Shown here: piece by piece, positions 11,587 through 21,370 of the stretch
Layout: each line of letters opens with the position of its first letter
Numbering within the stretch: position 1 is the first letter of the stretch
Source: Cinnamomum chago
Lineage: Eukaryota > Streptophyta > Magnoliopsida > Laurales > Lauraceae
Direction: 5' to 3'
Assembly (NCBI GenBank): GCA_038049695.1
Contig: CP142457.1
Span: 62,988,501 to 63,052,500 of the forward strand
Length of the DNA: 64,000 bases
Translations under genes and position numbers: made by a program
Notes under the pieces: model-generated
What the model was told of the DNA's origin: nothing
The model's input: only the letters and a program-made list of their open reading frames with translations
Databases searched by the model: none

Positions 11587-11907
11587 TTTCAGTAAAGAAG
11601 AGGGGTATATGGATAAAAAAGAAAAACAGATTGGGGAATGGAATGGTTTGTATGGTCTGAACGTAAGTTGAGGGAGGTTTTAGTAAAAACAGAAAATGCG
11701 GGGGCTTTTTTGAGGTTTTTCAGAAAGACAGGGGCCTTTCTGTAAAATACTCAAACAAAAATTAGAAAACAAATTTTAGAAATCTCCCACATGACAACTA
11801 TCATTGTTGCCAGCAGCCAGCAATCATCCGTAGCCGGTGAAGACTTTTCTATTTTTCTCTTCTTCTGCATAGATTACGCTGACTCAACGTAGTCAGCCCA
11901 ACCATAT

Positions 11908-12491
11908 TTGACCACGTGTTAATGACATTTAAACGACCAATGTCAAACCACCACAACGATAGTGGACTAGGATTGTAAATGAGTGGGTGCTTATCTGAAT
12001 CCGAAATCATAACCGTTAAGGATAAGGTGGAACCGGAATAGGATCCGAACTCGAAACCGTTTAAGAACCGATTTCTTAGATTCGGAAGCGAAGCCAAAAT
12101 CATATATGGGACGGATTTGGATTCGGGTGTGAATCAAAGTAGATAATAAATTTTTAAAAAAAAGTTTTTAAGAGAGATTTTTGAAAATTAAGATAATATG
12201 TCGGGTCCTGGGTCCGAACCAAAGTGGAACTGAAACCGGATCCGGACCCATTTACTTTTCGGGACCTAAATAAAGAATCGGACCTAGTTTTTAACGGGTC
12301 AGAATCTTCGGAATCAAGAATCCATTTACATCCACAGGTACTCTCCTCGTGTGGATATTGCCACTTGCTTTATTTTATGAATCTGGATCCCCTGTTACAA
12401 ACAGAAAAAGCCCCAAACAAGAAAACCCTTTGGACCACATTTGGTCCAAACAGGGATCCGGACTGATATACTACTTTTTGAGACACACGTG
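11908..12491 (+). promoter_or_regulatory. conserved W-box/G-box module of ERF copy B
   Basis: TTGACC (11908-11913) overlaps CACGTG (11913-11918), and a second CACGTG lies at 12486-12491, matching the sites at 3771-3781 and 3952-3957 in copy A. Flanking words AGTCAGC and AACGACCAA are also shared. The spacing is about 400 bp longer than in copy A, most of it accounted for by a probable MITE between the two G-boxes. Confidence 0.55.
11969..12335. mobile_element. probable hAT-type MITE between the G-boxes of ERF copy B
   Basis: The left end TAGGATTGTAAATGAGTGG and the right end, inverted as TGTGGATGTAAATGGATTC, resemble each other and the common plant hAT MITE end. The interior has many GAACCG, GATCCG and GGACC words. 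Copy A has no homologous sequence between the flanking conserved blocks. I could not read a clean 8-bp target duplication, so the exact ends are uncertain. Confidence 0.45.
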
Positions 12492-12671
12492 ACATTTAAT
12501 TTCTCAGGCCATCAGCCGAGCAACATTTTATCATAATGTCAGTAACGACGACCTTGCCTCCCCACAACTTGCAACCATACGAAACCACATCGTTGGATCC
12601 TCAAATAATTAAAAATTACATAACACCACGACACGATAGCTACACTTTCCTCCATTCCAAATTTCCAACAC

Positions 12672-12679
12672 CTATATAC
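12672..12679 (+). promoter_or_regulatory. TATA box of ERF copy B
   Basis: CTATATAC lies 80-86 bp before the ATG at 12758 and is followed by a CT-rich leader, the same layout as copy A. It places the upstream in-frame ATG at 12536 before the transcription start. Confidence 0.55.
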
Positions 12680-12757
12680 ACACCTTACTCCCTCTCGTGC
12701 TGCTACTCATCCACTTTCAATTCTTCTTCTTCTTCAGCTCTTGTCGACACGAGTTCC

Positions 12758-13753
12758 ATGGCGGCGAATGTTCTCGATCTCTTCCAGCAATATCTTCTCG
12801 ACGACTTCGATACCTTCCTTGACGATCAAACATCCAGAATCTCTGTAAAAACAGAGGTTCTGACTCAGGGATCCGATTTCTTCTCCTCCTCGCCAATCTG
12901 GCAACAACAGAAATCTGAAATCTTTAGCGACTTCTCACAGTTGGGAACTATTCCCGCCTGTTTTCATACCTCGGAATCAAAGGAAGAAGCGAAAGACTCT
13001 AACAACGACTCGGAATTCGAGTTCCTGCCATTTCTTGAACAAAACAACTCCATCTTTGAGCACGATAATCTCTTTTATTCCAACACAGAATCTCAGCCTC
13101 AGCAGCTCAACTTGCGTGACTCAAAAAATCAAGAATTTGCCGATTCAGAGAAAAAACCAAATCCTCGGCACCCGAAAACGACGGCTAAGTCGAGCTTCTC
13201 CGACCGTCGACCATCCCTCGAGATCTCCCTTCCTCCTGTTACAAAGCTCGAGCTGCTGGAGACTGCAGCGCCTCCGGCCTCCGCCGCCGGTTCCGACGAG
13301 AAACGGCATTACAGAGGCGTACGGCGGCGACCGTGGGGGAAATTCGCGGCTGAGATTCGGGATCCGAGCCGGCGAGGAGCTAGGGTTTGGCTCGGAACCT
13401 TCGAGACGGCGGTCGAAGCCGCGAGAGCTTACGACCGCGCGGCCTTCCAAATGCGCGGGAGAAAAGCGATCCTCAATTTCCCGCTCGAGGCCGGAAAATG
13501 GGATGAGCCGGTGGTTTCCTGCCGGAGAAGACGCCGTGAAACGGAATCTGGCGTAGGAGGAGAGGAACAACAGAAGCCTGTTAAGAAAGGGAAGTCATCA
13601 GCACCACCAGAATCGGGGAGCGTCGGATCCTCCGCGGGTATTCCGTTAACAGGCTTTTGGGACGGCCTCGATTTGACGGCCTTTAACGTCCCTCCTCTGT
13701 CTCCGTTATCTCCACATCCACCACTCGGTTATCCACAGCTCACCGTTATCTGA
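12758..13753 (+). CDS. ERF transcription factor, group IX (ERF5/ERF6-like), copy B
   Basis: Intronless gene for a 331-residue ERF protein, paralogous to the one at 4307. The N-terminal motif [14 protein letters not shown] is at residues 4-17. The AP2/ERF domain is about residues 184-242 ([34 protein letters not shown]), followed by basic CRRRRR. The tail has two Ser-Pro dipeptides ([18 protein letters not shown]), like the MPK3/MPK6 target tail of Arabidopsis ERF5, ERF6 and ERF104. The start at 12758 is chosen because it aligns with copy A and lies downstream of the TATA box; the in-frame ATG at 12536 would add 74 residues from DNA that is promoter in copy A. Function in defence or stress transcription is inferred from the family. 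Confidence 0.94.
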   Translation: MAANVLDLFQQYLLDDFDTFLDDQTSRISVKTEVLTQGSDFFSSSPIWQQQKSEIFSDFSQLGTIPACFHTSESKEEAKDSNNDSEFEFLPFLEQNNSIFEHDNLFYSNTESQPQQLNLRDSKNQEFADSEKKPNPRHPKTTAKSSFSDRRPSLEISLPPVTKLELLETAAPPASAAGSDEKRHYRGVRRRPWGKFAAEIRDPSRRGARVWLGTFETAVEAARAYDRAAFQMRGRKAILNFPLEAGKWDEPVVSCRRRRRETESGVGGEEQQKPVKKGKSSAPPESGSVGSSAGIPLTGFWDGLDLTAFNVPPLSPLSPHPPLGYPQLTVI

Positions 13754-13820
13754 ATATTTGCAATTTGGATTTATTTAATTAGATGTTGAATTCATTTGAG
13801 TGAAAACAAATAAATTAATA

Positions 13821-16800
13821 CCATCTGTTTTTTAATGTTTTAGCCTCTTTTTTTTTTCTTTTCCTAACTTGTTGAAATTTATAAGTCTTTTTAGTCTATA
13901 TGTATGAACCAAAACCCAAGTAATATGAAACAAGTCTAACTACAAGCCCTGCACCGATATTATAATGGTAATACTTATATTTAGTAATGTTATATTATTA
14001 TTCTTTCAAGTGGTATATACAATACAGATCATGATTCTAAGGCTTTTTTTTTTTTTAAATTACTATTGTCGATGATGGTGACATGGACCATAATTAATAG
14101 ACCCACATGCCCACTCTGTTCCTATCACACATTAGCCGATGTGTACTTACCGAGTTCAAAATAATTATAGTTAAGTACATATCTTATTGATTATATAGGG
14201 TATAAAATATTTTGATTATTGGGCTTAACTCTAACTTTTCACTCATTGACAAATTCCAGTGTTCATATCATCACATCATCACTCCCATTTGAGAAAAAAA
14301 ATAAATAAATAAATAAAATGTGCGTTTTTATTAAAATATCTTTGATATGAACGGCTTAGTCCAAGTTAAAATGACCCCAACCCAGAGCATCGAAAAGTGG
14401 TGGCACGGGAAAGTATCATCTAGAGTCCGGTGCAAATTTTTTATTATTATTATTATTTAAAACCCATGCATTATCCACCCAACCTAGTCCAAAAGCGTTT
14501 TGGCCTGAGCCCAAGGGACGCCGAGAACTAATCCGTAGGTGGCATCTGGTAAATCTATGGGCCTCTATGCTTACTTTGGTTTAGGACTCTGCCCTGGACT
14601 CAAACTATTAGAAATTCTTGGAGGCTCATTTTTTATGGCTCTTGAAAAACATAGAAATAGAAATTCATGGTGGTACTTTTTATGCATCTGGTGCAGAAAA
14701 GAAAACAGGCACAGATTCCCCAGTGTGACTGTTTGGTGCAACAATGGATTCTCTTGATGATTCTAATGTATTAGTGTTTGATATAACAATGGATTCCTTC
14801 TTCTTCTTCTTCTTTTTTTTTTTTAAATTGTGAGGGTATCCGTGTGGAATTTGATTAGGGTATCCCCATAAATTCCCTCATGATTTAAGGAGAAAAAAAT
14901 ATTCATAAAAAACCTTGCAAAGAAACAAATGTTCATAAAAGGTATGGACGCCACTTCAACACATCCACAAACTTAATTACACTCATCAAGTGATGTGGGC
15001 CATATCAAACAATTTTAGATTAATGTCTTGTATATGCGTGGCCCAATTTACATCACAAACTCATTCTTCAACTTACTTCATTCAACCATAAAAAGTTAAC
15101 TACCAGATCATTTGGAAAAATCAACAACTCCAATAGTCATCCTAAAAGAAAATATGGAGGCAACATTTTCAATTAAAGTTGTGTTATACCATCAAAAATT
15201 TAGTTTATTGAGAGCACCCACATGTAGAAGGGCAAAAGATTAGAAGCCTGTTGGTATGATCTTGATATACATTGTTATACCATTCTCTATCACCTTAAGC
15301 TTTTAGGGTAAGTGATTGTCAATATGGTATCAAAGTGGAGAGGTCAAGTGAGTGTTCGAATCCCTCGGGCTGTTGTGCCTTGTATTCTCCCACGGAGGGT
15401 GTTATTCCCGTGCAAAGCCCCTATGACAATAAGCAACTATCTATAATTTCTATGCACAACAAAGAGAACTCAATTTTATGAATCATTCTTAATAAACCAA
15501 ACTTGACATGGTGAGCCATAATAAACCAACCTTTATAACAGAGCCACCCGATGGTATGTTAAAAAAGTGTCATTGTTGCAATTATCGAGCTTTCTTATAT
15601 AGTTCAAGCATGGATTAGATTAAGCTAAGAAAAAGGAATAATGACCATGTGTTCATGCCTATTCCAGATTTTAGAAGAGCATCAAGCCACTGAAACAAAG
15701 GGTGTCGTTACACTTCAACATCATCAAAGTCCTCTCCCGGCTACGTTGGAGTCGGCTCGGCTAATGCCATCATCTACACTTCTTTCAGCAAAAACTTTTG
15801 CACTAATATGAAACAGGAAAACTAAGAAAATAAAACAAGAACCTCAAAGCGAGGGTTGATAGAAATGTGCTGATAGAGACATAAAGTATTGCATTCTCAT
15901 AAGCCTCAATAAATGTGATAATTCCATACATTAGCATCCTATATAGGGAATCTGATAATTAAGTGCACTGTAGCATAAAGAAAACTTAAGAAACATTAAC
16001 ATCCTGACTGTTATCATTAACTTGACAGCTTAAAAAAAAAAAAAAAAAAACCCTCTAGACAGGTGGTCCACACTCACCAAACAAATGACTAAACGTGCAA
16101 TGCAGCATTTAGACACTAGAAATCTTTTTAGCTATAAAACCGAAATAAGCTAAATGCAGAGATATCATTTTCGTATTTACTCTTCTTTGAAGCACCCAAT
16201 GAATGCATACAGAAAGATCATAGGTGCCTTAAAATAAACCAACAAGTATAACATATAACACCCAAAATGAGCATTACCTTGTCAAAATAATAAGCTCTTA
16301 ATATAGTAGCGAATAAAACCTCAGCCTTGCTAAAACGGTCCTAAAACCAATACTTTAATACCCATGGTCATTCAAATATTCTACAATTATGAAAAAATCA
16401 AGGGTCGAGAGAGAGAGAAGTATATGATCATATAGATGCAAAACTATGAGTGGAACTTTTACAGACAATGTACCTGTCATATGCAACTCTTTTAATATCC
16501 ATGGTTCACATGAGCCAATCATATTCATGGTATCCTCAACAACATCTCCACATAATAGAGTCATATATCCACCATTGTTCTTCACCCACGTTTCTTAATG
16601 CTTGCCAAATGAAATTATTAGAAGACACAGTAGTTCCCCCTTCCACACCAGTTCATCAACTCATTGCTATAGGTGTTAACCGTCACCTCTCAATAATAAA
16701 ACACCAGTTCATCAACTCATTGCTATAGGTGTTAACCGTCACCTCTCAATAATAAAACACCAGTTCATCAACTCATTGCTATAGGTGTTAACCGTCACCT

Positions 16801-18100
16801 CTCAATAATAAAAGAAGTTAGAGAGAGAGAGAGATCCACATTACATACCAAACTACATGAAAATGCCAACACTCCAAGCCTGAAGATCTAAAATTACTTA
16901 AACAGCATAAAAGTGCAAAAGCCAATCTAAACAAGAGTAGTCCATTAAAGAGAAGAAAATAGCCTGACAGAATGGAGACTGGCAATTTTTTCAAACATTG
17001 ATTGTTCTTCAAGTAAATTCTATTAGTCCAGTTTAAAACAGAGATTGTTGTGTTTAAAACAGTCTTCTTACTCTTCCCAGTAACTGGTTTTGTGGTCTTC
17101 ATTCAGAATTCAAGGTTCAATGATCATGGTGTAAATAGAGGTCAACACAATACGGATGGTTGACAAAATAGAGTCATCCCCTTATTTGAAAGAAATCATG
17201 GGTCTCTTGATTTTATTTTTTTTAAATTATTTTAATCATAGAAATGATATTCATTATTCTAGTTATTTATCTAAATTTTGCATTTTCTATTTTTGGGTGA
17301 CAGGATCCATGGCATGGTTGACATACGGGGAGATGAGTAAGGGATGGTGGTGAGGAAAGGAAACAGTCCGCCAATCTACGTTAATGGATTTGCCTATTGG
17401 TTGATGGTGTTCGCTATTGATCAATCTACCAGAGAAAAGGTGAGGGAGGCCTTCCAAGTTCCAACAAGCATCTTCTGCACGCCTTACTGTCTGTAGGACT
17501 TGGGATTGTAGTGATGGTTACTGGAGAACTCTTCAGAAATCTCCTGTTTATGATGAGGAAGTTTTCAAGGAACCTTCTCTCTTTCTTGTTCTCAATTTCA
17601 ATAGTGTTATGTTCTTTCAAACATTTGAAGCTCTGGCAATTTGCTGCCCATGCCATTGGCTTGTAAAGCCCCCTTTTCTTGTTCTGTTTCATATTGATTA
17701 TAGGAGTGATTATATGGCTGTATTTATCCATCAATTATAGACACATGGCGCAATGTTCCATGACATTAAAACACATGTTATGCAGAGGATGGCTCCTAAC
17801 TCTGGTGTTTTATCCATTGGTTTAAAATTCAACCAGATTTAAAATGATTTGGCCAAGTTAGCTCGATCCAACTCATGAATTTGACCAGAAACTTCAGGGT
17901 TACTCGACTCAGACAGTGGTTCAAGCTGAGCCCATATTTCATCCTGTACAATACTAGTTTTATCTTGTTTATTTTGCATTCATGATCTTGTTCATGCTTC
18001 ATTCTCAGTAATCAGGAGTTACTCTTCTGATAGACTCTTTTGATAGACTATAAAAAAACCAATAAGAAAAACAACAGCAGAAGCTTTTGAACTGGGAATT
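13821..18100. other. intergenic DNA with scattered repeats
   Basis: AT-rich, with no complete gene recognised. It contains a short AAAT repeat (about 14300), a TTC repeat (about 14798-14812), a perfect triple 56-bp repeat at 16647-16814, and an SINE- or LTR-like patch near 15310-15430 with TGGTATCAAAG and GTTCGAATCC words. Short peptide-like stretches at 16478-16600 (minus) and 17345-17490 (+) could be gene relics but are not assignable. Confidence 0.4.
16647..16814. repeat. three perfect 56-bp tandem copies
   Basis: The unit begins ACCAGTTCATCAACTCATTG and ends CTCAATAATAAAAC. Units start at 16647, 16703 and 16759 and are identical by eye until the last four bases of the third, which points to very recent amplification. 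Confidence 0.95.
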
Positions 18101-18408
18101 CATACCTAATATAATGCAATTCAAGGTTCAAACCACATTACCAACTCAAAGACAGAGTACCAAACAGAAACACACAATCTAATCCTTCAGGAAACTAATA
18201 CAACAGACACAAACACTAAAGCTATAGTTTCAGAGAATCAAAAGCAACACATTCTCAACCAAATGTTCATCAACAGGTCCACTGCGAAATACATAAACCC
18301 CAGTTTCTCAATACTACTACTAATCCAGCAAGACTAAATTCGAAATATCTTAAATATAGATAGAAGAGAAGAAATCCAACCCACCCAAGAGCCCAATCGC
18401 TCCCTTGC

Positions 18409-19912
18409 TCATGGTGCAGTTGAAGCAATCATACCTGTCTTCCTCGCATAAGCGAAGATCCCACCAGCCTGTATCACCGGCCCAGCATCTCCGATCGGCT
18501 TCAGCCTATACTCCTTCCCTGTGGTGTGATTGATCAACCGATTCTCCTCCAGCTCAACCGTAACAACATCCCCAGTGCTGCACTCCTCGCATATCCTCCC
18601 CTCCGATTCCACCGGGTAGACCTCGCCGGTGGAGACGGAATTCCTGAAGAATATGCGGGCGTAGGACTCGGCGACAATGGCGGAGACGCCGGAGGCACCG
18701 AGGGCGACGGGGGCGTGCTCGCGGGAGGAGCCGCAGCCGAAGTTTTCTCCGGCGACGATGATGGTGTAACGTGATTGGAACTGGTTGGGGTCAACGAAGG
18801 GGATGGGGTATTCGGCGGAGGGGAGGCCGCAGAAGGCGAGGGAGCCGAGCTTGCGGTACTCGTCGGGTTTGGAGGGGACGAGGGTGAGATGCTCGGCGGG
18901 GATGATCTGGTCGGTGTCGATGTTGTCGCCGAGCACGTAGCAGAGGCCGTGGAAGGTGGTGGTTGTGGTAGTGGTGGAGGGAGGTGTGGTGTTGGCACGT
19001 GTGATGAGGGATGGAAGAGAAGAAGATGATGATGATGATGATGACTGTAAGTGCAAGAATAATATACTCACAAGATCAGGAGGCCTTCTAGGACTTACTC
19101 AATGCATGGAGGAGATAGCTACGACGGTCTGAACTTGGGAGAGAAGAAAGACAAGAGTCAGAGGACCCTGGCTCTGGGCAGCGCAGGGCTCTCCGATGCT
19201 TAAGTCAGCAATCGATCGGAGAAGAAGAAGAAGGAGGAGTTGTCTGGAAGAGAATGCTTACCCTCATCTTCATATGGCTCGTGCCTTATATATGGAACAG
19301 TTTTGGGTGAGTGCCAGTGGGCTTTGTGATGTGACCTGGGTCACATCAGCCCACAAAGTCATTAATGAAGGTCCATCACAACCCTCATTGCATTTAATGT
19401 GAGTCCGATCAGCCCACACTGCATTTAATGCTAGTCACATTGGGCCTGATCTTGCCCTGATCTGGTGGTGGCTGAAGTCCCATCAGACCCCTTCCTTGGG
19501 CCTTGCCACGATAGGGCCGTGGCTGTTAGCTGCAAGCGCAATACTGCATTACCGAGCTTGCATTGCCGAGACTGAACGGGATGTGCGGCCGAACTGAATG
19601 CTGTTTGACCGAGACCAGCATGTAGTGCCGAGACCGATATGGATCGGGTTGTAGCCGAGATTAAGGGACATGGTCCCCACGCTGTAGCATACCCGAGCAC
19701 ACCCTTGCCGAGATCAAGAAACTCCAGTTCACGCAATGGGCCCCACACAATGACGACGACGACGACGCCGACGAAAGAGATAGGGATGAAGATGAGAAGA
19801 TAGGTTTGCAGGTTGGGGATTTGGAGAAGGGGAGTTTGGAAAGAGAAGATGGGTTTTTCTGAGATGAGGAGAGGAATGTCGGTATCGTCGCTGCTGCAGC
19901 TCCCGTTGCCAT
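18409..19912 (-). CDS. 3-isopropylmalate dehydratase small subunit, interrupted by a solo LTR
   Basis: Encodes the small (swivel-domain) subunit of isopropylmalate isomerase, which with the large 4Fe-4S subunit interconverts 2- and 3-isopropylmalate in leucine biosynthesis in the plastid stroma. The mature part (19044 down to 18409) is complete: GDNIDTDQIIPA, GENFGCGSSREHAP, YARIFFRNS and GDAGPVIQAGGIFAYARK are intact. The N-terminal plastid transit peptide starts at the ATG at 19912 and is rich in Ser, Thr and Ala. A 704-bp solo LTR (19046-19749) splits the Ser-repeat region. Removing the LTR plus one target copy (709 bp) rejoins one uninterrupted frame of 264 residues, the usual plant length. 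As it stands, direct translation from 19912 stops inside the LTR, and the only ATG-coded Met in the mature part is near its end. Either the LTR is spliced out or this allele is inactive. Plant homologues commonly lack introns here, which fits an insertion rather than an old intron. Confidence 0.9.
19046..19749 (-). mobile_element. solo LTR (704 bp) inside the isopropylmalate dehydratase gene
   Basis: It begins TGTGTGGGG and ends CTTACA on the minus strand and is flanked by a perfect 5-bp duplication (ATGAC on +, 19041-19045 and 19750-19754). On the minus strand, the same direction as the gene, it has repeated CTCGGC/CTCGGT words in the putative U3, then TATATAAGG (about 19293-19285), then a CATCGGAG-containing stretch. 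The same ends and layout occur in the solo LTR at 30218-30913. No internal retrotransposon sequence remains, so it probably arose by LTR-LTR recombination. Confidence 0.93.
19285..19293 (-). promoter_or_regulatory. TATA box of the solo LTR, in sense with the host gene
   Basis: TATATAAGG reads on the minus strand, about 240 bp upstream of the mature coding part. It could start LTR-derived transcripts into the gene, but an in-frame TGA lies upstream and no in-frame ATG precedes the mature domain. Confidence 0.45.
19755..19912 (-). other. separated transit-peptide coding segment
   Basis: Begins MATGAAAATIPTFL at the ATG at 19912 and runs through Ser-rich, acid-poor sequence typical of plastid transit peptides to the target duplication at 19754-19750. 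It is 52 codons plus two bases and restores phase with the mature part only when the LTR is removed. Upstream on the minus strand is a short leader. An AT-rich TATATATA stretch near 20121-20148 could be the original promoter TATA region. Confidence 0.8.
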
Positions 19913-20250
19913 TTCTTCTTCTCCGAGGCTATAGAAAATAAGAAATGGGAAAGTGGGGATTGTATTTTTTCTTCTACTCCTGAATCGCTGAACTGAAGTA
20001 ATGGTATCACCTATTGTACCAAACAATGGCGGCTGGGATGAAATAATGGTCTAGTTGTGGTTTGGGGCTTTGGGTTTTCTACTTTTTTATTTAAACTTCG
20101 CCGAAATATTCAACTTACTAAAACTTTTATATATATATATTATATATATGGGTATTCACTTGAGGGATTTCCTTATGATGTGTGATGAGGGACTCCTATT
20201 TTTAGACTGTTTGGATCTCTCACATAAGTACAGTTGCTCACGTGTGAATC

Positions 20251-20800
20251 TTGTGTGACAGACAAACCAACAAAAAAACATTTTCCAAAAAGAGCAAAAG
20301 ATCCAAGGTCACCCTTGAAATCATCCACTCTGATATTTGTGGACCAATGAATGTGGCCAATAGACAAGGAACTCTTTATTTTATTACTTTCATTGATGAT
20401 TACTCTCGTTATGGTCATGTGTTTTTTATTTCCCACAAAAATGAGGCAATTGGTTTTTACAAAAGAAGTTCAAAATAAGTTTGCCAAAAACATTAAGACC
20501 TTTAGGACCGATCGAGGTGGAGAATACATTTCGGAGATTTTTAAAAGTTTTTGCATGGAAAATGAAATTTCTCGTCAACTGACTATGGCCTACACCCGAC
20601 AGCCAAACGGAGTTGCGGAAAGACGAAATAAGACCCTATTAGACATGATTAGATCAATGATGGCTCATGCGAACTTACATGTCTCCTTTTAGGGAGATGC
20701 GTTATTAATTGCAGCTTATATATTAAATAGAGTTCCTTCTAAGTCTGTTCCAAAGACTCCATATGAGTTGTGGATCGGTTGAAAACCTACCTTGGGAGAT
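20251..20800 (+). pseudogene. copia retrotransposon integrase fragment, frameshifted
   Basis: Two overlapping frames together read as a Ty1/copia integrase core: an RQTNKKT start, LEIIHSDICGP with the first Asp, FIDDYSRYG, then after a frameshift near 20470 FRTDRGGEY with the second Asp and PNGVAERRNKTLLDMIR with the catalytic Glu, then a stop and AAYILNRVPSKSVPKTPYELW. Stops and shifts make it inactive. It lies just upstream of the isopropylmalate gene in the opposite orientation. GAG, reverse transcriptase and RNase H are absent. Confidence 0.88.
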
Positions 20801-21370
20801 GTTGGCATTTGTGATGGGGCCCACTTGTGTTTACATGTGCGTGGACCCCACTCACAAAGATACACCCCTCACAAGGAATCTCATGGTGATAATGATAAGA
20901 ATAGTTTGAGTTTTATCCAACTCTCTATCATTATCATATCTTCATTTAAATTCAAACTGAGAGAGTTTGATCCAACCTATTATCCTTATCATATCTCCAT
21001 TTAGATTCAAATTGAGAGAGTTTGATCAAACATATTATCCTTATCATCTCTTAATTCGAATTTGAATGGAGATCTTATCACCCATTAGCCAAAGGGCTAT
21101 ATATAGACATTAGAATAATAGTTAGCACTAACTTTCATAAATACATCTTCCACTAGATCTACTATTCTCCATCATCATCTTCTACATCTAGGGTGTTCAT
21201 CCGTGCCCTTGGATCTTGAAGAGTAAATCACATGTAAGCAACCACCTATTAAAGATCATGCTTCCGCTGCATCGACAACCTTCACAAGTACAAAAGGGTG
21301 TCTCTCACCACACATAGTGAGAGAATCATTCACTTGAATATTTCCCATATTTATATATATATATATATGC
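20801..21370. other. AT-rich LTR-like sequence after the integrase fragment
   Basis: Contains a degenerate direct repeat of about 55 bp at roughly 20925-21070 (AATTGAGAGAGTTTGATC words) and a GGCTATATATAGAC TATA-like element near 21088, followed by a CT/AC-rich stretch such as follows the TATA of many LTRs. I could not pair its ends or find a target duplication, so it is not called as an LTR. Confidence 0.35.

Larger units (their letters stand above)
8291..11752. mobile_element. 3.5-kb long-TIR element (probable MULE) in ERF copy B upstream region
   Basis: The left end GAGCCTTTTACAAAAAAGCC and the right end, read inverted as GAGTATTTTACAGAAAGGCC, begin inverted repeats of about 90 bp that include AAAAAAGCCCC and a TTTTTACTAAAA block. 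Flanks AAAAGAAAA (8282-8290) and AAACAAAAA (11753-11761) may be a decayed 9-bp duplication, but both are A-rich and weak evidence. Copy A preserves the empty site near 3590-3615. The interior has two nested MITEs (8470-9196 and 10575-11586) and a tandem array. No transposase was seen, so it is non-autonomous. Confidence 0.65.
6075..13820 (+). repeat. tandem segmental duplication, copy B (expanded by insertions)
   Basis: This is the second copy of the ERF-containing segment, matching 1465-5520 in order and orientation. It is longer because of insertions at 6368-6535, 7182-8218, 8291-11752 and probably 11969-12335. Homology resumes on each side: for example the ACCCAAC and TAGCAA words near 3580 occur just left of the 8291 insertion, and the AACAAATTT block near 3613 resumes just right of 11752. 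The end at about 13820 is where 3' flank similarity (AAATAAATTAA) stops. Confidence 0.8.

Noticed and set aside
12536..12757. In-frame upstream ATG extending ERF copy B by 74 residues
   Set aside because: It lies before the TATA box, aligns with promoter DNA in copy A, and the extension resembles no ERF N-terminus.
15310..15430. TGGTATCAAAG plus GTTCGAATCC words resembling a primer-binding site or tRNA-derived SINE promoter
   Set aside because: No LTR pair, poly(A) end or target duplication was found, and spacing does not fit a clean A/B box.
16355..16610. Peptide-like stretch on the minus strand (NNGGYMTLLCGDVVEDT) followed by a possible GTACAT donor
   Set aside because: No matching upstream or downstream exons, a stop just upstream in frame, and no family I can name. 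It could be a lone relic exon.
17345..17490. Short + strand stretch PPIYVNGFAYWLMVFAID, reminiscent of F-box-associated domains
   Set aside because: Only about 45 residues, followed by a stop, with no F-box nearby. Similarity is suggestive only.
20801..21300. Possible second LTR after the copia integrase fragment
   Set aside because: A TATA-like box and an AT-rich upstream part are suggestive, but no TG/CA ends with matching flanks were found.
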